64,000 bases of DNA from Klebsiella terrigena (GCF_006539725.1 NZ_BJNO01000015.1:62001-126000), one strand, 5' to 3'. Shown: positions 24,221 to 33,364, counted from the first letter of the stretch. Notes: generated from the letters alone by a model not told the origin. Translations and numbers: made by a program.

Positions 24221-24310
24221 ATGACCCATAGTGAACTTCAGGGTAAAATACGTATCAAATTGAAAATTGCTGCTGACCTGGGGAATGTTTCCCGGGTTGG
24301 TTTTCTTTTT
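24221..24310 (+). promoter_or_regulatory. greA promoter and attenuator leader (GraL-like)
   Basis: A possible sigma-70 promoter, ATGACC (24221-24226) and TAAAAT (24244-24249) with 17-bp spacing, lies just before a hairpin (24275-24282 / 24291-24298, with two G-U pairs) and a T-rich tract (24301-24310). Transcription from this promoter would release an RNA of about 50 nt ahead of greA. In E. coli the greA leader is terminated this way and gives the small RNA GraL; assignment here is by position and structure, since I cannot align the leaders. Confidence 0.6.
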
Positions 24311-24389
24311 GCTCCTGTCCTGCTTTTTGCCAGGCAGGTTGCGGAACGGGATATCCGTTCCATGAAGGAATGATAAAGAGGTATAACAA

Positions 24390-24866
24390 ATGCAAGCTAT
24401 TCCGATGACCTTACGTGGCGCTGAAAAACTACGCGAAGAGCTGGATTTTCTGAAATCCGTTCGTCGCCCTGAAATCATTGCAGCCATCGCCGACGCCCGT
24501 GAACATGGCGATCTCAAAGAGAACGCTGAGTACCATGCGGCCCGCGAACAGCAGGGTTTCTGTGAAGGTCGTATCAAAGATATTGAGGCCAAGCTGTCCA
24601 ATGCGCAGGTTATCGATATCACCAAAATGCCGAATAACGGCCGCGTGATTTTTGGTTCGACGGTAAACGTTCTCAACGTTGATACCGACGAAGAGCAGAT
24701 TTATCGCATCGTGGGCGACGACGAAGCGGATTTTAAGCAGAATCTTATCTCCGTGAACTCCCCGATCGCTCGCGGGCTGATCGGTAAAGAGCAGGATGAT
24801 GTGGTGACAATCCGCACGCCGGGTGGCGAGGTCGAATACGAAATTATCAAGGTTGAGTACCTTTAA
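24390..24866 (+). CDS. greA: transcription elongation factor GreA
   Basis: Rescues backtracked RNA polymerase by stimulating cleavage of the nascent RNA 3' end. It has 158 residues with an N-terminal coiled coil whose tip carries D41 and E44, the residues that coordinate catalytic magnesium, and a C-terminal FKBP-like domain. The gene has its own leader terminator upstream and a terminator 45 bp downstream, so it is a monocistronic unit. Confidence 0.97.
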   Translation: MQAIPMTLRGAEKLREELDFLKSVRRPEIIAAIADAREHGDLKENAEYHAAREQQGFCEGRIKDIEAKLSNAQVIDITKMPNNGRVIFGSTVNVLNVDTDEEQIYRIVGDDEADFKQNLISVNSPIARGLIGKEQDDVVTIRTPGGEVEYEIIKVEYL

Positions 24867-24909
24867 TTCGTATTTCCCGCTACGCTGTTGATGGATTGTA
24901 AAGAAAGGA

Positions 24910-24932
24910 AAAAGGCCGCATAGCGGCCTTTT
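24910..24932. terminator. bidirectional terminator between greA and yhbY
   Basis: A perfect stem AAAGGCCGC / GCGGCCTTT (24911-24919 / 24923-24931) with a 3-nt loop has T or A runs on both sides. It lies between the convergent genes greA and yhbY. Confidence 0.85.
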
Positions 24933-25018
24933 ATCAACGTCCAGAGCATGGCATTTTGCTCGTCTACCCGCAGAAATCCCTCGTTTTACACAAAGTTGTG
25001 TCGAGATTCAGGATATTC

Positions 25019-25312
25019 TTAGCGTGGCAGCGAGATTTTACGCTCTTTAGATGGGCGGTACAGGACCAGCGTTTTACCGATGACCTGTACGTTACAGGCG
25101 CCGGTTTCGCGTACGATAGCTTCCACGATCAGGGTTTTAGTCTCGCGGTCTTCCGAGGCGATTTTCACCTTGATGAGCTCATGGTGCGCTAGCGCTTGTT
25201 CGATCTCGGCCAGTACCCCTTCGGTCAAACCATTATTGCCAAGCATAACTACCGGCTTGAGCGGATGTGCCAGACCTTTCAGGTGCTGTTTTTGTTTAGT
25301 ACTCAGATTCAT
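25019..25312 (-). CDS. yhbY: CRM-domain ribosome assembly protein YhbY
   Basis: CRM-domain RNA-binding protein of 97 residues associated with pre-50S particles in E. coli, with the GNNGLTEGVLAEI loop (about 25-37) typical of the fold. The upstream in-frame start at 25369 was rejected; the ATG at 25312 (MNLSTKQKQHLKGLAHPLKP) agrees with E. coli. It diverges from rlmE, another ribosome-maturation gene, across 124 bp. Confidence 0.94.
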   Translation of the reverse strand: MNLSTKQKQHLKGLAHPLKPVVMLGNNGLTEGVLAEIEQALAHHELIKVKIASEDRETKTLIVEAIVRETGACNVQVIGKTLVLYRPSKERKISLPR

Positions 25313-25436
25313 CGTATTTTTTTGCTTACGTTGGGATTGAAAACGGTTCATTCTACCGCCATCTCCCATATATCGCCAAACTACAGTGTCGATTTTTACG
25401 TCGCAAAGTATGATGAACCCGAAATGGGAATGTTAA

Positions 25437-26066
25437 ATGACAGGTAAAAAGCGTTCTGCCAGTTCCAGCCGCTGGCTTCAGGAACACTTTAGCGATAAAT
25501 ATGTTCTCCAGGCACAGAAAAAGGGGTTACGTTCCCGAGCCTGGTTTAAACTTGATGAAATACAGCAAAGTGACAAAATTTTTAAGCCGGGGATGACGGT
25601 TGTTGACCTCGGTGCTGCACCCGGAGGCTGGTCGCAATATGCGGTCACGCAGATCGGAAACAGCGGCCGCATCATCGCTTGCGATCTTTTACCGATGGAT
25701 CCAATCGTTGGTGTGGACTTCCTTCAGGGCGACTTTCGTGATGAATTAGTCCTGAAAGCGTTACTTGAGCGCGTAGGTGACAGTAAAGTACAAGTTGTCA
25801 TGTCCGATATGGCGCCAAACATGTGCGGAACACCGGCGGTGGACATCCCCCGGGCCATGTATTTGGTGGAACTGGCGCTTGGAATGGCTCGTGATGTATT
25901 AGCGCCAGGTGGTAGTTTTGTAGTTAAGGTGTTCCAGGGCGAAGGCTTCGATGAGTATCTAAGAGAAATTCGCTCCCTGTTTACGAAGGTCAAAGTTCGT
26001 AAGCCGGACTCTTCCCGTGCTCGTTCGCGTGAAGTGTACATTGTAGCGACCGGGCGAAAACCATAA
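25437..26066 (+). CDS. rlmE: 23S rRNA 2'-O-ribose U2552 methyltransferase RlmE
   Basis: FtsJ/RrmJ methyltransferase that modifies U2552 in the A loop late in 50S assembly. It has 209 residues, matching E. coli. The SAM-binding motif [12 protein letters not shown] is at about 55-66 and the catalytic residues K38, D124, K164 are present; E199 of the tetrad is expected near the C-terminal SREVYIVA segment. It precedes ftsH by 90 bp; the two are co-regulated heat-shock genes in E. coli. Confidence 0.96.
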   Translation: MTGKKRSASSSRWLQEHFSDKYVLQAQKKGLRSRAWFKLDEIQQSDKIFKPGMTVVDLGAAPGGWSQYAVTQIGNSGRIIACDLLPMDPIVGVDFLQGDFRDELVLKALLERVGDSKVQVVMSDMAPNMCGTPAVDIPRAMYLVELALGMARDVLAPGGSFVVKVFQGEGFDEYLREIRSLFTKVKVRKPDSSRARSREVYIVATGRKP

Positions 26067-26156
26067 CCGGTAGATTTCAAACGAAAGTTTGAAAGACACT
26101 GGATATAGAGTATCCTGACGCTGTTTTTAACACAGTTGTAATAAGAGGTTAATCCC

Positions 26157-28097
26157 TTGAGTGACATGGCGAAAAACCTAATACTCTGGCTGGTCATTGC
26201 CGTCGTGCTGATGTCAGTATTCCAGAGCTTTGGGCCCAGCGAGTCTAATGGCCGTAAGGTGGATTATTCAACCTTCCTGCAAGAGGTCAACCAGGACCAG
26301 GTTCGCGAAGCGCGTATCAACGGACGTGAGATCAACGTTACCAAGAAAGATAGTAACCGTTACACGACTTACATTCCGGTTAACGATCCGAAGCTGCTCG
26401 ATAACCTGTTGACGAAAAACGTCAAAGTGGTTGGCGAACCGCCGGAAGAGCCGAGCCTGCTGGCTTCCATCTTCATTTCCTGGTTCCCGATGCTGTTGCT
26501 GATCGGCGTCTGGATCTTCTTTATGCGGCAAATGCAGGGCGGCGGCGGAAAGGGCGCGATGTCCTTCGGCAAAAGCAAAGCCCGTATGCTGACGGAAGAC
26601 CAGATCAAAACCACTTTTGCTGATGTCGCGGGTTGCGATGAAGCGAAAGATGAAGTGGCCGAACTGGTGGAATATCTGCGTGAGCCGAGCCGTTTCCAGA
26701 AGCTGGGCGGTAAAATCCCGAAAGGCGTCCTGATGGTCGGCCCTCCGGGTACCGGTAAAACGCTGCTGGCGAAAGCGATCGCCGGCGAAGCGAAAGTGCC
26801 GTTCTTCACAATTTCCGGTTCTGACTTCGTAGAAATGTTCGTGGGTGTCGGCGCATCTCGCGTGCGTGACATGTTCGAACAGGCTAAGAAAGCGGCTCCG
26901 TGCATTATCTTCATCGATGAAATCGACGCCGTCGGTCGCCAGCGTGGCGCTGGTCTGGGCGGTGGTCACGATGAGCGTGAGCAGACGCTGAACCAGATGC
27001 TGGTTGAGATGGATGGTTTCGAAGGTAACGAAGGTATTATCGTTATCGCCGCAACAAACCGTCCGGACGTTCTGGACCCCGCGCTGCTGCGTCCGGGCCG
27101 CTTCGACCGTCAGGTTGTCGTTGGTCTGCCGGATGTTCGCGGTCGTGAGCAGATCCTGAAAGTTCACATGCGTCGCGTTCCGCTGTCGCCTGATATCGAC
27201 GCGGCAATCATCGCGCGCGGTACCCCGGGCTTCTCCGGTGCTGACCTGGCGAACCTGGTGAACGAAGCCGCTCTGTTTGCTGCCCGTGGCAACAAACGCG
27301 TGGTATCGATGGTTGAGTTCGAAAAGGCTAAAGACAAAATCATGATGGGTGCGGAACGTCGCTCCATGGTGATGACGGAAGCGCAGAAAGAGTCGACCGC
27401 TTATCACGAAGCAGGACATGCGATTATTGGTCGCCTGGTGCCGGAACACGATCCGGTGCATAAGGTGACGATTATTCCGCGCGGCCGCGCTCTGGGCGTC
27501 ACGTTCTTCCTGCCGGAAGGCGATGCAATCAGCGCCAGCCGTCAGAAGCTGGAAAGCCAGATTTCGACCCTCTACGGCGGTCGTCTTGCAGAAGAGATTA
27601 TCTACGGTGTAGAGCATGTTTCTACCGGCGCGTCGAACGACATTAAAGTCGCGACCAACCTGGCACGTAACATGGTGACTCAGTGGGGCTTCTCCGACAA
27701 ACTCGGTCCGCTGCTGTATGCGGAAGAAGAGGGCGAAGTATTCCTCGGACGCAGCGTCGCGAAAGCGAAGCATATGTCCGATGAGACCGCACGTATCATT
27801 GACCAGGAAGTGAAATCACTGGTTGAGCGTAACTACAACCGCGCCCGTCAGATCCTTAACGACAATCTGGATATTCTGCACTCGATGAAAGATGCGCTCA
27901 TGAAATATGAGACCATCGATGCACCGCAGATTGATGACCTGATGGCACGTCGTGACGTTCGCCCACCGGCTGGCTGGGAAGACCCAGGCACCAACAATTC
28001 TGGCAACAACGGCACCCCGAGTGCGCCGCGTCCGGTCGATGAACCGCGTACGCCAAACCCGGGTAACACGATGTCAGAGCAGTTAGGCGACAAATAA
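26157..28097 (+). CDS. ftsH: ATP-dependent zinc metalloprotease FtsH
   Basis: Membrane-anchored AAA+ protease that degrades LpxC, sigma-32, SecY and other substrates. Two membrane segments (about 7-25 and 102-120) flank a periplasmic domain; the AAA domain has Walker A GPPGTGKT (195-202 from this start), and the zinc site is HEAGH (417-421). AGAGG at 26145-26148 is spaced 8 bp from a TTG (26157) but 17 bp from the ATG at 26166; the ATG gives the usual 644-residue numbering. I report the TTG because of spacing, giving 646 residues; the ATG product is 643. The tail (about 605-646) is Pro/Asn/Gly-rich. Confidence 0.96.
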   Translation: MSDMAKNLILWLVIAVVLMSVFQSFGPSESNGRKVDYSTFLQEVNQDQVREARINGREINVTKKDSNRYTTYIPVNDPKLLDNLLTKNVKVVGEPPEEPSLLASIFISWFPMLLLIGVWIFFMRQMQGGGGKGAMSFGKSKARMLTEDQIKTTFADVAGCDEAKDEVAELVEYLREPSRFQKLGGKIPKGVLMVGPPGTGKTLLAKAIAGEAKVPFFTISGSDFVEMFVGVGASRVRDMFEQAKKAAPCIIFIDEIDAVGRQRGAGLGGGHDEREQTLNQMLVEMDGFEGNEGIIVIAATNRPDVLDPALLRPGRFDRQVVVGLPDVRGREQILKVHMRRVPLSPDIDAAIIARGTPGFSGADLANLVNEAALFAARGNKRVVSMVEFEKAKDKIMMGAERRSMVMTEAQKESTAYHEAGHAIIGRLVPEHDPVHKVTIIPRGRALGVTFFLPEGDAISASRQKLESQISTLYGGRLAEEIIYGVEHVSTGASNDIKVATNLARNMVTQWGFSDKLGPLLYAEEEGEVFLGRSVAKAKHMSDETARIIDQEVKSLVERNYNRARQILNDNLDILHSMKDALMKYETIDAPQIDDLMARRDVRPPAGWEDPGTNNSGNNGTPSAPRPVDEPRTPNPGNTMSEQLGDK

Positions 28098-28129
28098 GTT
28101 AGCCGCTGTTGATGTGGTTGTGCATATCT

Positions 28130-28164
28130 AAACCCTGGGGCATCCGCTCTGGGGTTTTTCTTTT
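28130..28164 (+). terminator. intrinsic terminator after ftsH
   Basis: AAACCC (28130-28135) pairs with GGGTTT (28152-28157) around a 16-nt loop and runs into TTTTTCTTTT. The stem is short, so termination may be partial and allow read-through into folP. Confidence 0.65.
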
Positions 28165-28194
28165 ATTTATCTCTCCTGATTCAGGGATCTCGTG

Positions 28195-29043
28195 ATGAAA
28201 CTTGTAGCCCAGGGCTCAACCCTCGATCTCACCCACCCGCACGTGATGGGTATCCTTAACGTTACGCCGGACTCCTTCTCCGACGGCGGGGCGCACAATT
28301 CGCTGGTAGAGGCGGTTAAGCACGCCAATCTGATGATTAATGCCGGGGCGACGATCGTTGACATCGGCGGCGAATCGACGCGTCCTGGTGCGCTGGATGT
28401 TAGCGTTGAGGAAGAGCTGACGCGCGTGATCCCGGTTGTGGAAGCCATTGCTCAGCGTTTTGAAGTGTGGATCTCGGTCGATACGTCAAAACCTGAAGTG
28501 ATCCGTGAAGCCGCTCGGGTAGGGGCACATATCATCAACGATATCCGCTCGCTAACGGAGCCCGGCGCGCTGGAAGCGGCGGCAGAGACCGGTCTGCCGG
28601 TGTGTCTGATGCATATGCAGGGGCAGCCGAAAACCATGCAGGCTGCGCCGAAGTACGAAGACGTCTTCACCGATGTGACGCGCTTTTTCACAGAGCATAT
28701 TGTGCGCTGCGAACGGGCTGGGATCGCAAAAGATAAATTGTTGCTCGACCCGGGATTCGGTTTCGGTAAAAATCTTTCCCATAATTATGAGCTGCTTGCT
28801 CGACTCGGCGAGTTCCACCATTTTGGTCTCCCGCTGTTGGTAGGTATGTCGCGTAAGTCGATGGTCGGTCAGTTGCTGAACGTTGGGCCGGCAGAGCGCC
28901 TCAGCGGTAGCCTGGCTTGCGCAGTAATTGCGGCGATGCAGGGCGCGCAGATAGTGCGCGTCCATGACGTCAAAGAAACGGTAGAAGCGCTGCGCGTGGT
29001 GGAAGCCACTCTGGCTACAAAGGAAAATAAACGTTATGAGTAA
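28195..29043 (+). CDS. folP: dihydropteroate synthase
   Basis: Condenses p-aminobenzoate with 6-hydroxymethyl-dihydropterin pyrophosphate in folate synthesis; sulfonamide target. It has 282 residues. The two DHPS signatures are present: [14 protein letters not shown] (about 19-32) and GGESTRPG (about 58-65), and the C-terminal SRKSM segment contains the pterin-binding lysine. I chose the ATG at 28195, 7 bp after AGGGA, over a GTG one codon earlier. Its 3' end overlaps glmM by 8 bp. Confidence 0.96.
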   Translation: MKLVAQGSTLDLTHPHVMGILNVTPDSFSDGGAHNSLVEAVKHANLMINAGATIVDIGGESTRPGALDVSVEEELTRVIPVVEAIAQRFEVWISVDTSKPEVIREAARVGAHIINDIRSLTEPGALEAAAETGLPVCLMHMQGQPKTMQAAPKYEDVFTDVTRFFTEHIVRCERAGIAKDKLLLDPGFGFGKNLSHNYELLARLGEFHHFGLPLLVGMSRKSMVGQLLNVGPAERLSGSLACAVIAAMQGAQIVRVHDVKETVEALRVVEATLATKENKRYE

Positions 29044-30373
29044 CCGTAAATATTTTGGCACCGATGGTATCCGTGGCCGCGTTGGCGATGCGCCAATTAC
29101 GCCGGAATTTGTGCTTAAGCTGGGCTGGGCTGCAGGAAAAGTTCTCGCGCGTCACGGTTCGCGTAAAATTATCATTGGTAAAGATACCCGTATCTCGGGC
29201 TATATGCTGGAGTCGGCCCTCGAAGCGGGCCTGGCGGCAGCCGGTCTCTCCGCCTCATTCACTGGCCCAATGCCTACGCCGGCGGTGGCTTATCTGACCC
29301 GCGCTTTCCGCGCAGAGGCCGGTATCGTCATTTCAGCGTCGCATAACCCTTTCTACGACAACGGAATCAAGTTCTTCTCTATTGAGGGAACCAAGCTGCC
29401 GGATAACGTCGAAGAGGCGATTGAAGCCGAGATGGAGAAAGAGCTGACCTGCGTCGACTCTGCGGAATTAGGCAAAGCCAGCCGGATTGTCGATGCGGCC
29501 GGGCGCTACATCGAGTTCTGCAAAGGCACCTTCCCGAATGAGCTAAGCCTGAACGAGCTGAAAGTGGTTGTTGACTGCGCTCACGGCGCGACCTACCACA
29601 TCGCGCCTAGCGTCTTCCGCGAGCTCGGCGCGCAGGTTATTGCGATGGGCTGTGAGCCCAACGGCCTTAATATCAACGAAGAGGTCGGGGCCACCGACGT
29701 GCGTGCCTTACAGGCTCGCGTGCTGGCGGAAAAGGCCGATCTGGGCATTGCCTACGACGGCGATGGTGACCGCGTTATTATGGTCGACCATGAAGGCAAT
29801 AAAGTTGATGGTGACCAGATCCTCTACATTATTGCCCGCGAAGGCCTGCGTCAGGGCCAGCTGCGCGGCGGTGCCGTGGGCACGCTAATGAGCAATATGG
29901 GACTCGAGCTGGCGCTCAAACAGCTGGGTATCCCGTTTGCTCGCGCAAAAGTGGGCGACCGCTATGTGCTGGAGAAGATGCAGGAGAAAGGCTGGCGTAT
30001 TGGCGCCGAAAACTCCGGTCACGTTATCCTGCTCGATAAGACGACCACCGGAGACGGCATTGTTGCAAGCCTGCAGGTCGTGGCCGCGATGGTACGTAAC
30101 CATATGAGCCTGCACGATCTGTGCAGCGGCATGAAGATGTTCCCGCAGATTCTGGTCAACGTGCGCTTTACCGATAACAGCAGCAACCCGCTCGAGCATG
30201 AGAGCGTAAAAGCGGTTGCCGCCGAGGTTGAGGCCGCATTGGGTAAACGTGGCCGGGTGCTGTTACGTAAATCCGGCACCGAGCCGCTGATTCGCGTGAT
30301 GGTTGAAGGCGAGCACGAAGAGCAGGTGCACGAATTCGCTCACCGCATTGCTGATGCGGTTAAAAACGCATAG
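29036..30373 (+). CDS. glmM: phosphoglucosamine mutase GlmM
   Basis: Interconverts glucosamine-6-phosphate and glucosamine-1-phosphate for UDP-GlcNAc synthesis, feeding MurA and LPS. It has 445 residues with the phosphoserine S102 in SASHNP, the metal-binding DGDGDR loop (about 241-246) and the C-terminal phosphate-binding RKSGTEP (about 415). It is translationally coupled to folP by an 8-bp overlap and followed by a terminator. Confidence 0.97.
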   Translation: MSNRKYFGTDGIRGRVGDAPITPEFVLKLGWAAGKVLARHGSRKIIIGKDTRISGYMLESALEAGLAAAGLSASFTGPMPTPAVAYLTRAFRAEAGIVISASHNPFYDNGIKFFSIEGTKLPDNVEEAIEAEMEKELTCVDSAELGKASRIVDAAGRYIEFCKGTFPNELSLNELKVVVDCAHGATYHIAPSVFRELGAQVIAMGCEPNGLNINEEVGATDVRALQARVLAEKADLGIAYDGDGDRVIMVDHEGNKVDGDQILYIIAREGLRQGQLRGGAVGTLMSNMGLELALKQLGIPFARAKVGDRYVLEKMQEKGWRIGAENSGHVILLDKTTTGDGIVASLQVVAAMVRNHMSLHDLCSGMKMFPQILVNVRFTDNSSNPLEHESVKAVAAEVEAALGKRGRVLLRKSGTEPLIRVMVEGEHEEQVHEFAHRIADAVKNA

Positions 30374-30392
30374 CTTGTGGCGCTAAGTGATT

Positions 30393-30418
30393 AAAAAGGC
30401 GGCGCTTGCCGCTTTTTT
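30393..30418 (+). terminator. intrinsic terminator after glmM
   Basis: A stem of AAAAAGGCGGC (30393-30403) and GCCGCTTTTTT (30408-30418), with a GCTT tetraloop and one G-U pair, has a U-rich 3' arm. It ends folP-glmM. Confidence 0.85.
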
Positions 30419-30602
30419 AATTGCCAATAAACGGTTTTTTGCTGTTTTTTTCTGCAGTTGATACAATGCGTCGAAATTGCCCTTGCGAAGGTCATTCGCT
30501 TTGGTTAGTATTCACACCCGCTTCAGTGGGAAACGTTAATGCGTCCCGCTTTATTGGTCGAAGCAATTGGTATGCGGCGAATCCGCAAGGAACAGGTTGA
30601 TT

Positions 30603-30932
30603 ATGCAAGAAGCTCTTTTAGTTGTTTTCCTTATTGTGGCGATTGGCCTTGTTGGTCTGATCATGCTGCAGCAAGGTAAAGGCGCTGATATGGGAGCCTC
30701 GTTCGGAGCAGGCGCTTCCGGCACGTTGTTCGGTTCCAGCGGTTCTGGTAACTTCATGACCCGCATGACCGGTATCCTGGCTGCGTTGTTCTTCATCATT
30801 AGTTTGGTGCTGGGCAATATCAACAGCAACAAGACCAGTAAAGGAAGTGAGTGGGATAATCTGAGCGCGCCGAAATCCGAGCAGACTCAGCCAGCAGCGC
30901 CGGCGCAGCCGAGCAGCGACATCCCACACTGA
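30603..30932 (+). CDS. secG: preprotein translocase subunit SecG
   Basis: Small inner-membrane subunit of the SecYEG channel with two membrane helices (about 3-20 and 52-72), 109 residues. The start at 30603 gives MQEALLVVFLI, as E. coli apart from Tyr2 to Gln; an upstream start at 30567 was rejected. The C-terminal tail is Pro/Ala/Gln-rich. It is 14 bp upstream of tRNA-Leu, so the tRNA may be processed from a secG transcript. Confidence 0.95.
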   Translation: MQEALLVVFLIVAIGLVGLIMLQQGKGADMGASFGAGASGTLFGSSGSGNFMTRMTGILAALFFIISLVLGNINSNKTSKGSEWDNLSAPKSEQTQPAAPAQPSSDIPH

Positions 30933-30946
30933 TAAGTAGTATCTGT

Positions 30947-31033
30947 ACCGAGGTGGTGGAATTGGTAGACACGCTACCTTGAGGTGGTAGTGCCCTAACG
31001 GGCTTGTGGGTTCGAGTCCCATCCTCGGTACCA
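30947..31033 (+). tRNA. leuU: tRNA-Leu (anticodon GAG)
   Basis: 87-nt class II tRNA with encoded CCA. The acceptor stem is ACCGAGG / CCTCGGT, the anticodon stem CTACC / GGTAG surrounds GAG (30981-30983), there is a long variable arm (GCCC taac GGGC), and the T-arm has TTCGAGT in its loop. The first pair is A-U. The 3' 18 nt (31016-31033) plus one flanking base recur 4.1 kb downstream with one mismatch (see the repeat at 35137). Confidence 0.96.
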
Positions 31034-31034
31034 A
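31016..31034 (+). repeat. direct repeat copy 1: 3' end of tRNA-Leu
   Basis: The final 18 nt of the tRNA plus one flanking base match 35137-35155 at 18 of 19 positions in the same orientation. Repeats of this kind at tRNA 3' ends typically mark the ends of integrated elements. The intervening 4.1 kb contains argG and three genes not found here in E. coli. Confidence 0.8.
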
Positions 31035-31041
31035 TATTCCG

Positions 31042-31073
31042 AAAAAAAGACGCTGAAAAGCGTCTTTTTTTTT
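31042..31073 (+). terminator. intrinsic terminator after tRNA-Leu
   Basis: A 13-bp perfect stem (AAAAAAAGACGCT / AGCGTCTTTTTTT) with a GAAA tetraloop and a T-run begins 8 bp after the CCA. It ends the secG-leuU transcript. Confidence 0.92.
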
Positions 31074-31178
31074 GCCTTAAATCGACGGCTGTTTATTTAT
31101 AAATAACTCTCCGCTGGCCTTGATCCCATCCAGGTCGCTAAAGTCGCGCTCATCTATTTATCAGAGGTGAGTAACGCA

Positions 31179-31580
31179 ATGAAGCATTTCAGGCTGTTTA
31201 TCATTGCCGGCGTTCTGTGCTTGTCCGGATGTAGTACCACGCCAGCGGCGGATCCGGTGGAGACTATTAATGCGCTGGCGGTACCGGTAATGCATAGCGA
31301 CGTTCAGTCCGCAGGACAAAACTCTCAGTCAATTACCCGCTGCTTTCAGGATAACTCGGTGCTGATTGGCAGCCTTAGCCGGTCATTAAAAGACAACTAT
31401 CTGCAGGATGTGGAGAGAAAGGATATCTTCGATAAGGATAGCGATGCCTATCACGTCTACAGCGCGCTCACCAAACTCGAACAGATGTCGGCGATGAATG
31501 AGGTCTACCGCAAAGAAAATAATATTGCCGGACTAGAAGAGATCAATAAGGTACTGAAGGCCGTTCCCCTGGCGGCGTAA
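31179..31580 (+). CDS. putative lipoprotein of unknown function
   Basis: A 133-residue protein I do not recognise. It has a lipoprotein signal peptide (MKHFRLFIIAGVLCLSG) with lipobox LSGC and lipidated C18; Ser-Thr after the cysteine suggests outer-membrane sorting by the usual +2 rule. The mature part is polar and largely predicted helical, with one more cysteine (in TRCFQDN) and a charged segment around VERKDIFDKDSDAY. The start at 31179 follows AGAGGTGA by 8 bp. It lies between tRNA-Leu and a converging yfaZ-like gene, where E. coli has yhbX, so it is accessory relative to E. coli. The -35/-10 is not clear. Confidence 0.8.
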   Translation: MKHFRLFIIAGVLCLSGCSTTPAADPVETINALAVPVMHSDVQSAGQNSQSITRCFQDNSVLIGSLSRSLKDNYLQDVERKDIFDKDSDAYHVYSALTKLEQMSAMNEVYRKENNIAGLEEINKVLKAVPLAA

Positions 31581-31618
31581 GTGAGGGATCGCCGGACGGC
31601 AATCCCTGCTGATAACGA

Positions 31619-32170
31619 TCAGAAGCGGAAGTTGAAGCCGGCGTAGGCGCCGTCGGCCAGCGTATTGTCACGATGGCTGTTTTTGCCCGCCATATCCATA
31701 TAGCGATAACCCGCTTCAATACTCAGCGACTTAATGACGTTTATTCGCACACCCGCGTTAGCTTCAACGTAGTCGTCTACGCCGCTGGACATGGAGTCCG
31801 GAGAGTAATAGGCCTCCCCGAAGAGGGTGAAGAAATCGCCGAGCGGTAATTGTGCCCCGCCGCCAAGCGCGATGGCGTAACCCTCATCGCTATCCTGTGG
31901 ATTGAGGTAGAGCGCTTTGCCACCCATGGTCAGCAGAAACGGGCCGAGGTCAAAGTTATAGCCCATACCTAACCCTGCGATATCCCCGTCGTTATCGCTA
32001 TGCGCCCAGCTGCCGTTGAAGGTCATGCCCGGATCGTCTGCGTTAAAGCTGGCGGAAAGATGAGTAAACTCTTCCCCCGCCTCGCCGTGGAGGTTAACCG
32101 ATGCGCTAGCGGCGCCGCTGGCGCAGAGCGCCGCGACGAGCAGAACTGATTTTGACGTGAACATGCTCAT
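31619..32170 (-). CDS. YfaZ-family outer membrane protein
   Basis: Predicted outer-membrane beta-barrel of 183 residues with a signal peptide cleaved after ASA (about residue 23). The mature protein has alternating hydrophobic strands, aromatic girdle-like residues (YSP, YRYMD, YAGFNF) and a C-terminal phenylalanine, as in small barrel proteins. I recognise it as the YfaZ family from its overall pattern (alternating GMGYNFDLGPFLLTMGGKALY segments), with moderate confidence. The function of the family is unknown. The ATG at 32170 is 8 bp downstream of AAGGA. A terminator-like hairpin lies just upstream of this ribosome-binding site. Confidence 0.8.
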   Translation of the reverse strand: MSMFTSKSVLLVAALCASGAASASVNLHGEAGEEFTHLSASFNADDPGMTFNGSWAHSDNDGDIAGLGMGYNFDLGPFLLTMGGKALYLNPQDSDEGYAIALGGGAQLPLGDFFTLFGEAYYSPDSMSSGVDDYVEANAGVRINVIKSLSIEAGYRYMDMAGKNSHRDNTLADGAYAGFNFRF

Positions 32171-32187
32171 TGTTAGTTCCTTCAGGT

Positions 32188-32215
32188 AAAAAAATACCCG
32201 ACACGAGCGTTCGGG
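32188..32215 (-). promoter_or_regulatory. terminator-like leader hairpin before the yfaZ-like gene
   Basis: On the minus strand, CCCGA (32215-32211) pairs with TCGGG (32201-32197) around a 9-nt loop, and TATTTTTTT follows directly (32196-32188). The U-run ends 17 nt upstream of the ATG, so the structure sits in the 5' leader. It could be an attenuator or the terminator of a separate small transcript. Confidence 0.5.
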
Positions 32216-32621
32216 CAAATAAGTAGCGTGCTTTGGGTTCTAATCGCCGTTGACCGCAGAGCTAAACGGCAGCCGTTATCACGCCACGCAGAGCGACACG
32301 CGCGGCGTGAGCGCTGATGCAGGCAGCGATTTGTGTGAACAACAGGGTTGGGTGCTGACGCGTTTGACCTTAGAGATCGCAGAGGCAAAAGCAGTCGGCA
32401 CAGCGCGGGTATTTACTGCGAACGCTGGCGGAAGAGTTGTCTTCATTTCTGGGCCTGTTGTTTGGTTTTTAAAGCACATTTTTCAGTGCGATAAATACAG
32501 GCGCCCAGAATAAAATTATTTATCGCTTGCCGTTATCATTTGTTTGTTTAAATTTAAATTGCATCCAGCGCCCTGGTAGCTGGCCCCGCAATACAGCAGA
32601 GATAAGCACCAGCGCGGTTGC
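32216..32621. other. 406-bp intergenic region without a supported gene
   Basis: Separates two minus-strand genes. The 32460-32570 stretch is AT-rich and holds a small hairpin (GCAC / GTGC, about 32473-32490). The yfaZ-like promoter should lie here, but I could not find a convincing -35/-10 pair. Short open frames on both strands have no coding features that I can recognise. Space would allow a small RNA ending at the hairpin at 32197-32215. Confidence 0.5.
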
Positions 32622-33251
32622 TTAGAATTTCTCAGGTAGCATGTTCACGCTTTGCAAATAACCACCGCGGGCGAACTCAATATATCCGCCTTTTTTTAAC
32701 GCTGACAGCACGTTCAGAATACTGCTGCGCGAAAGATGGGTTCGGTCCTGAATATATTCCAGAATAGATACGCGTAGCCGCGTTTCATCAGGCATAAGAA
32801 GCATCTCCATCAGATGATTGCGGATGACCGAGTAGGTTCGCTGCTGCAGGACCAAATCGTCCCGATAAACCAGGTACGAGGTATGGTATGCGAGTAGGCT
32901 GGTAACCTCTTCCCACAGGTCGTGCTCCCGGAACAGCTGGATGGCACGATCGCTATCGATACGTAATACATCGGAGGGGATCTCCGCCCGTAGCCCGTGG
33001 CTCCGGCTCGGCTGGAGCATCTCCGCGACGCCAAAGAGATGCGGTTCATAGACGGTCACTATCAATAATTTGTCAGATGAACGGATAACTGACAGCTCGC
33101 CTTTTTTAAAAAGATAGAGCTGGGTTTTCCCTTTATAGTCACAGGCCAGCCTTTTTCGCGCAATCACATTCATTGGCGTGGCGTAAGGCTCAAGCGTCTC
33201 CAGCAGGCGATCGATCTCCCGCTGTGGTCTGACCGGGGGTTTTATATTCAT
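32622..33251 (-). CDS. IprA (YaiV)-like winged-helix transcriptional regulator
   Basis: A 209-residue protein with a CRP/FNR-like arrangement: an N-terminal cNMP-like beta-roll region (about 40-105, LYLFKKGELSVIRSS) lacking clear cyclic-nucleotide contacts, and a C-terminal helix-turn-helix (about 170-190, THLSRSSILNVLSALKKGGY). The C-terminal 40 residues align well with my recollection of E. coli IprA (YaiV), an inhibitor of hydrogen-peroxide resistance, including the terminal LP[ES]-hydrophobic end. It is a paralogue-like protein, not the orthologue, since E. coli iprA maps elsewhere. It lies upstream of the yfaZ-like gene on the same strand, so control of that gene is possible but unproven. 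Confidence 0.78.
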   Translation of the reverse strand: MNIKPPVRPQREIDRLLETLEPYATPMNVIARKRLACDYKGKTQLYLFKKGELSVIRSSDKLLIVTVYEPHLFGVAEMLQPSRSHGLRAEIPSDVLRIDSDRAIQLFREHDLWEEVTSLLAYHTSYLVYRDDLVLQQRTYSVIRNHLMEMLLMPDETRLRVSILEYIQDRTHLSRSSILNVLSALKKGGYIEFARGGYLQSVNMLPEKF

Positions 33252-33364
33252 TAGGGCCTCACATCGGAAAGGATAAATCTATGCGGAAGATTATAGACAA
33301 TAATTATTAGATACCGCGACCGGTAAAATTATGAGCCCCAGATTTTAGGGCGTGTAATTCTGAC

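Noticed and set aside
26268-27773. 501-codon open frame on the minus strand opposite ftsH
   Set aside because: Antisense to a highly conserved gene, no recognisable domain, no ribosome-binding site seen.
32250-32513. 87-codon plus-strand frame in the gap upstream of the YfaZ-type gene
   Set aside because: No ribosome-binding site or family resemblance; the frame overlaps the likely promoter area of the minus-strand gene.
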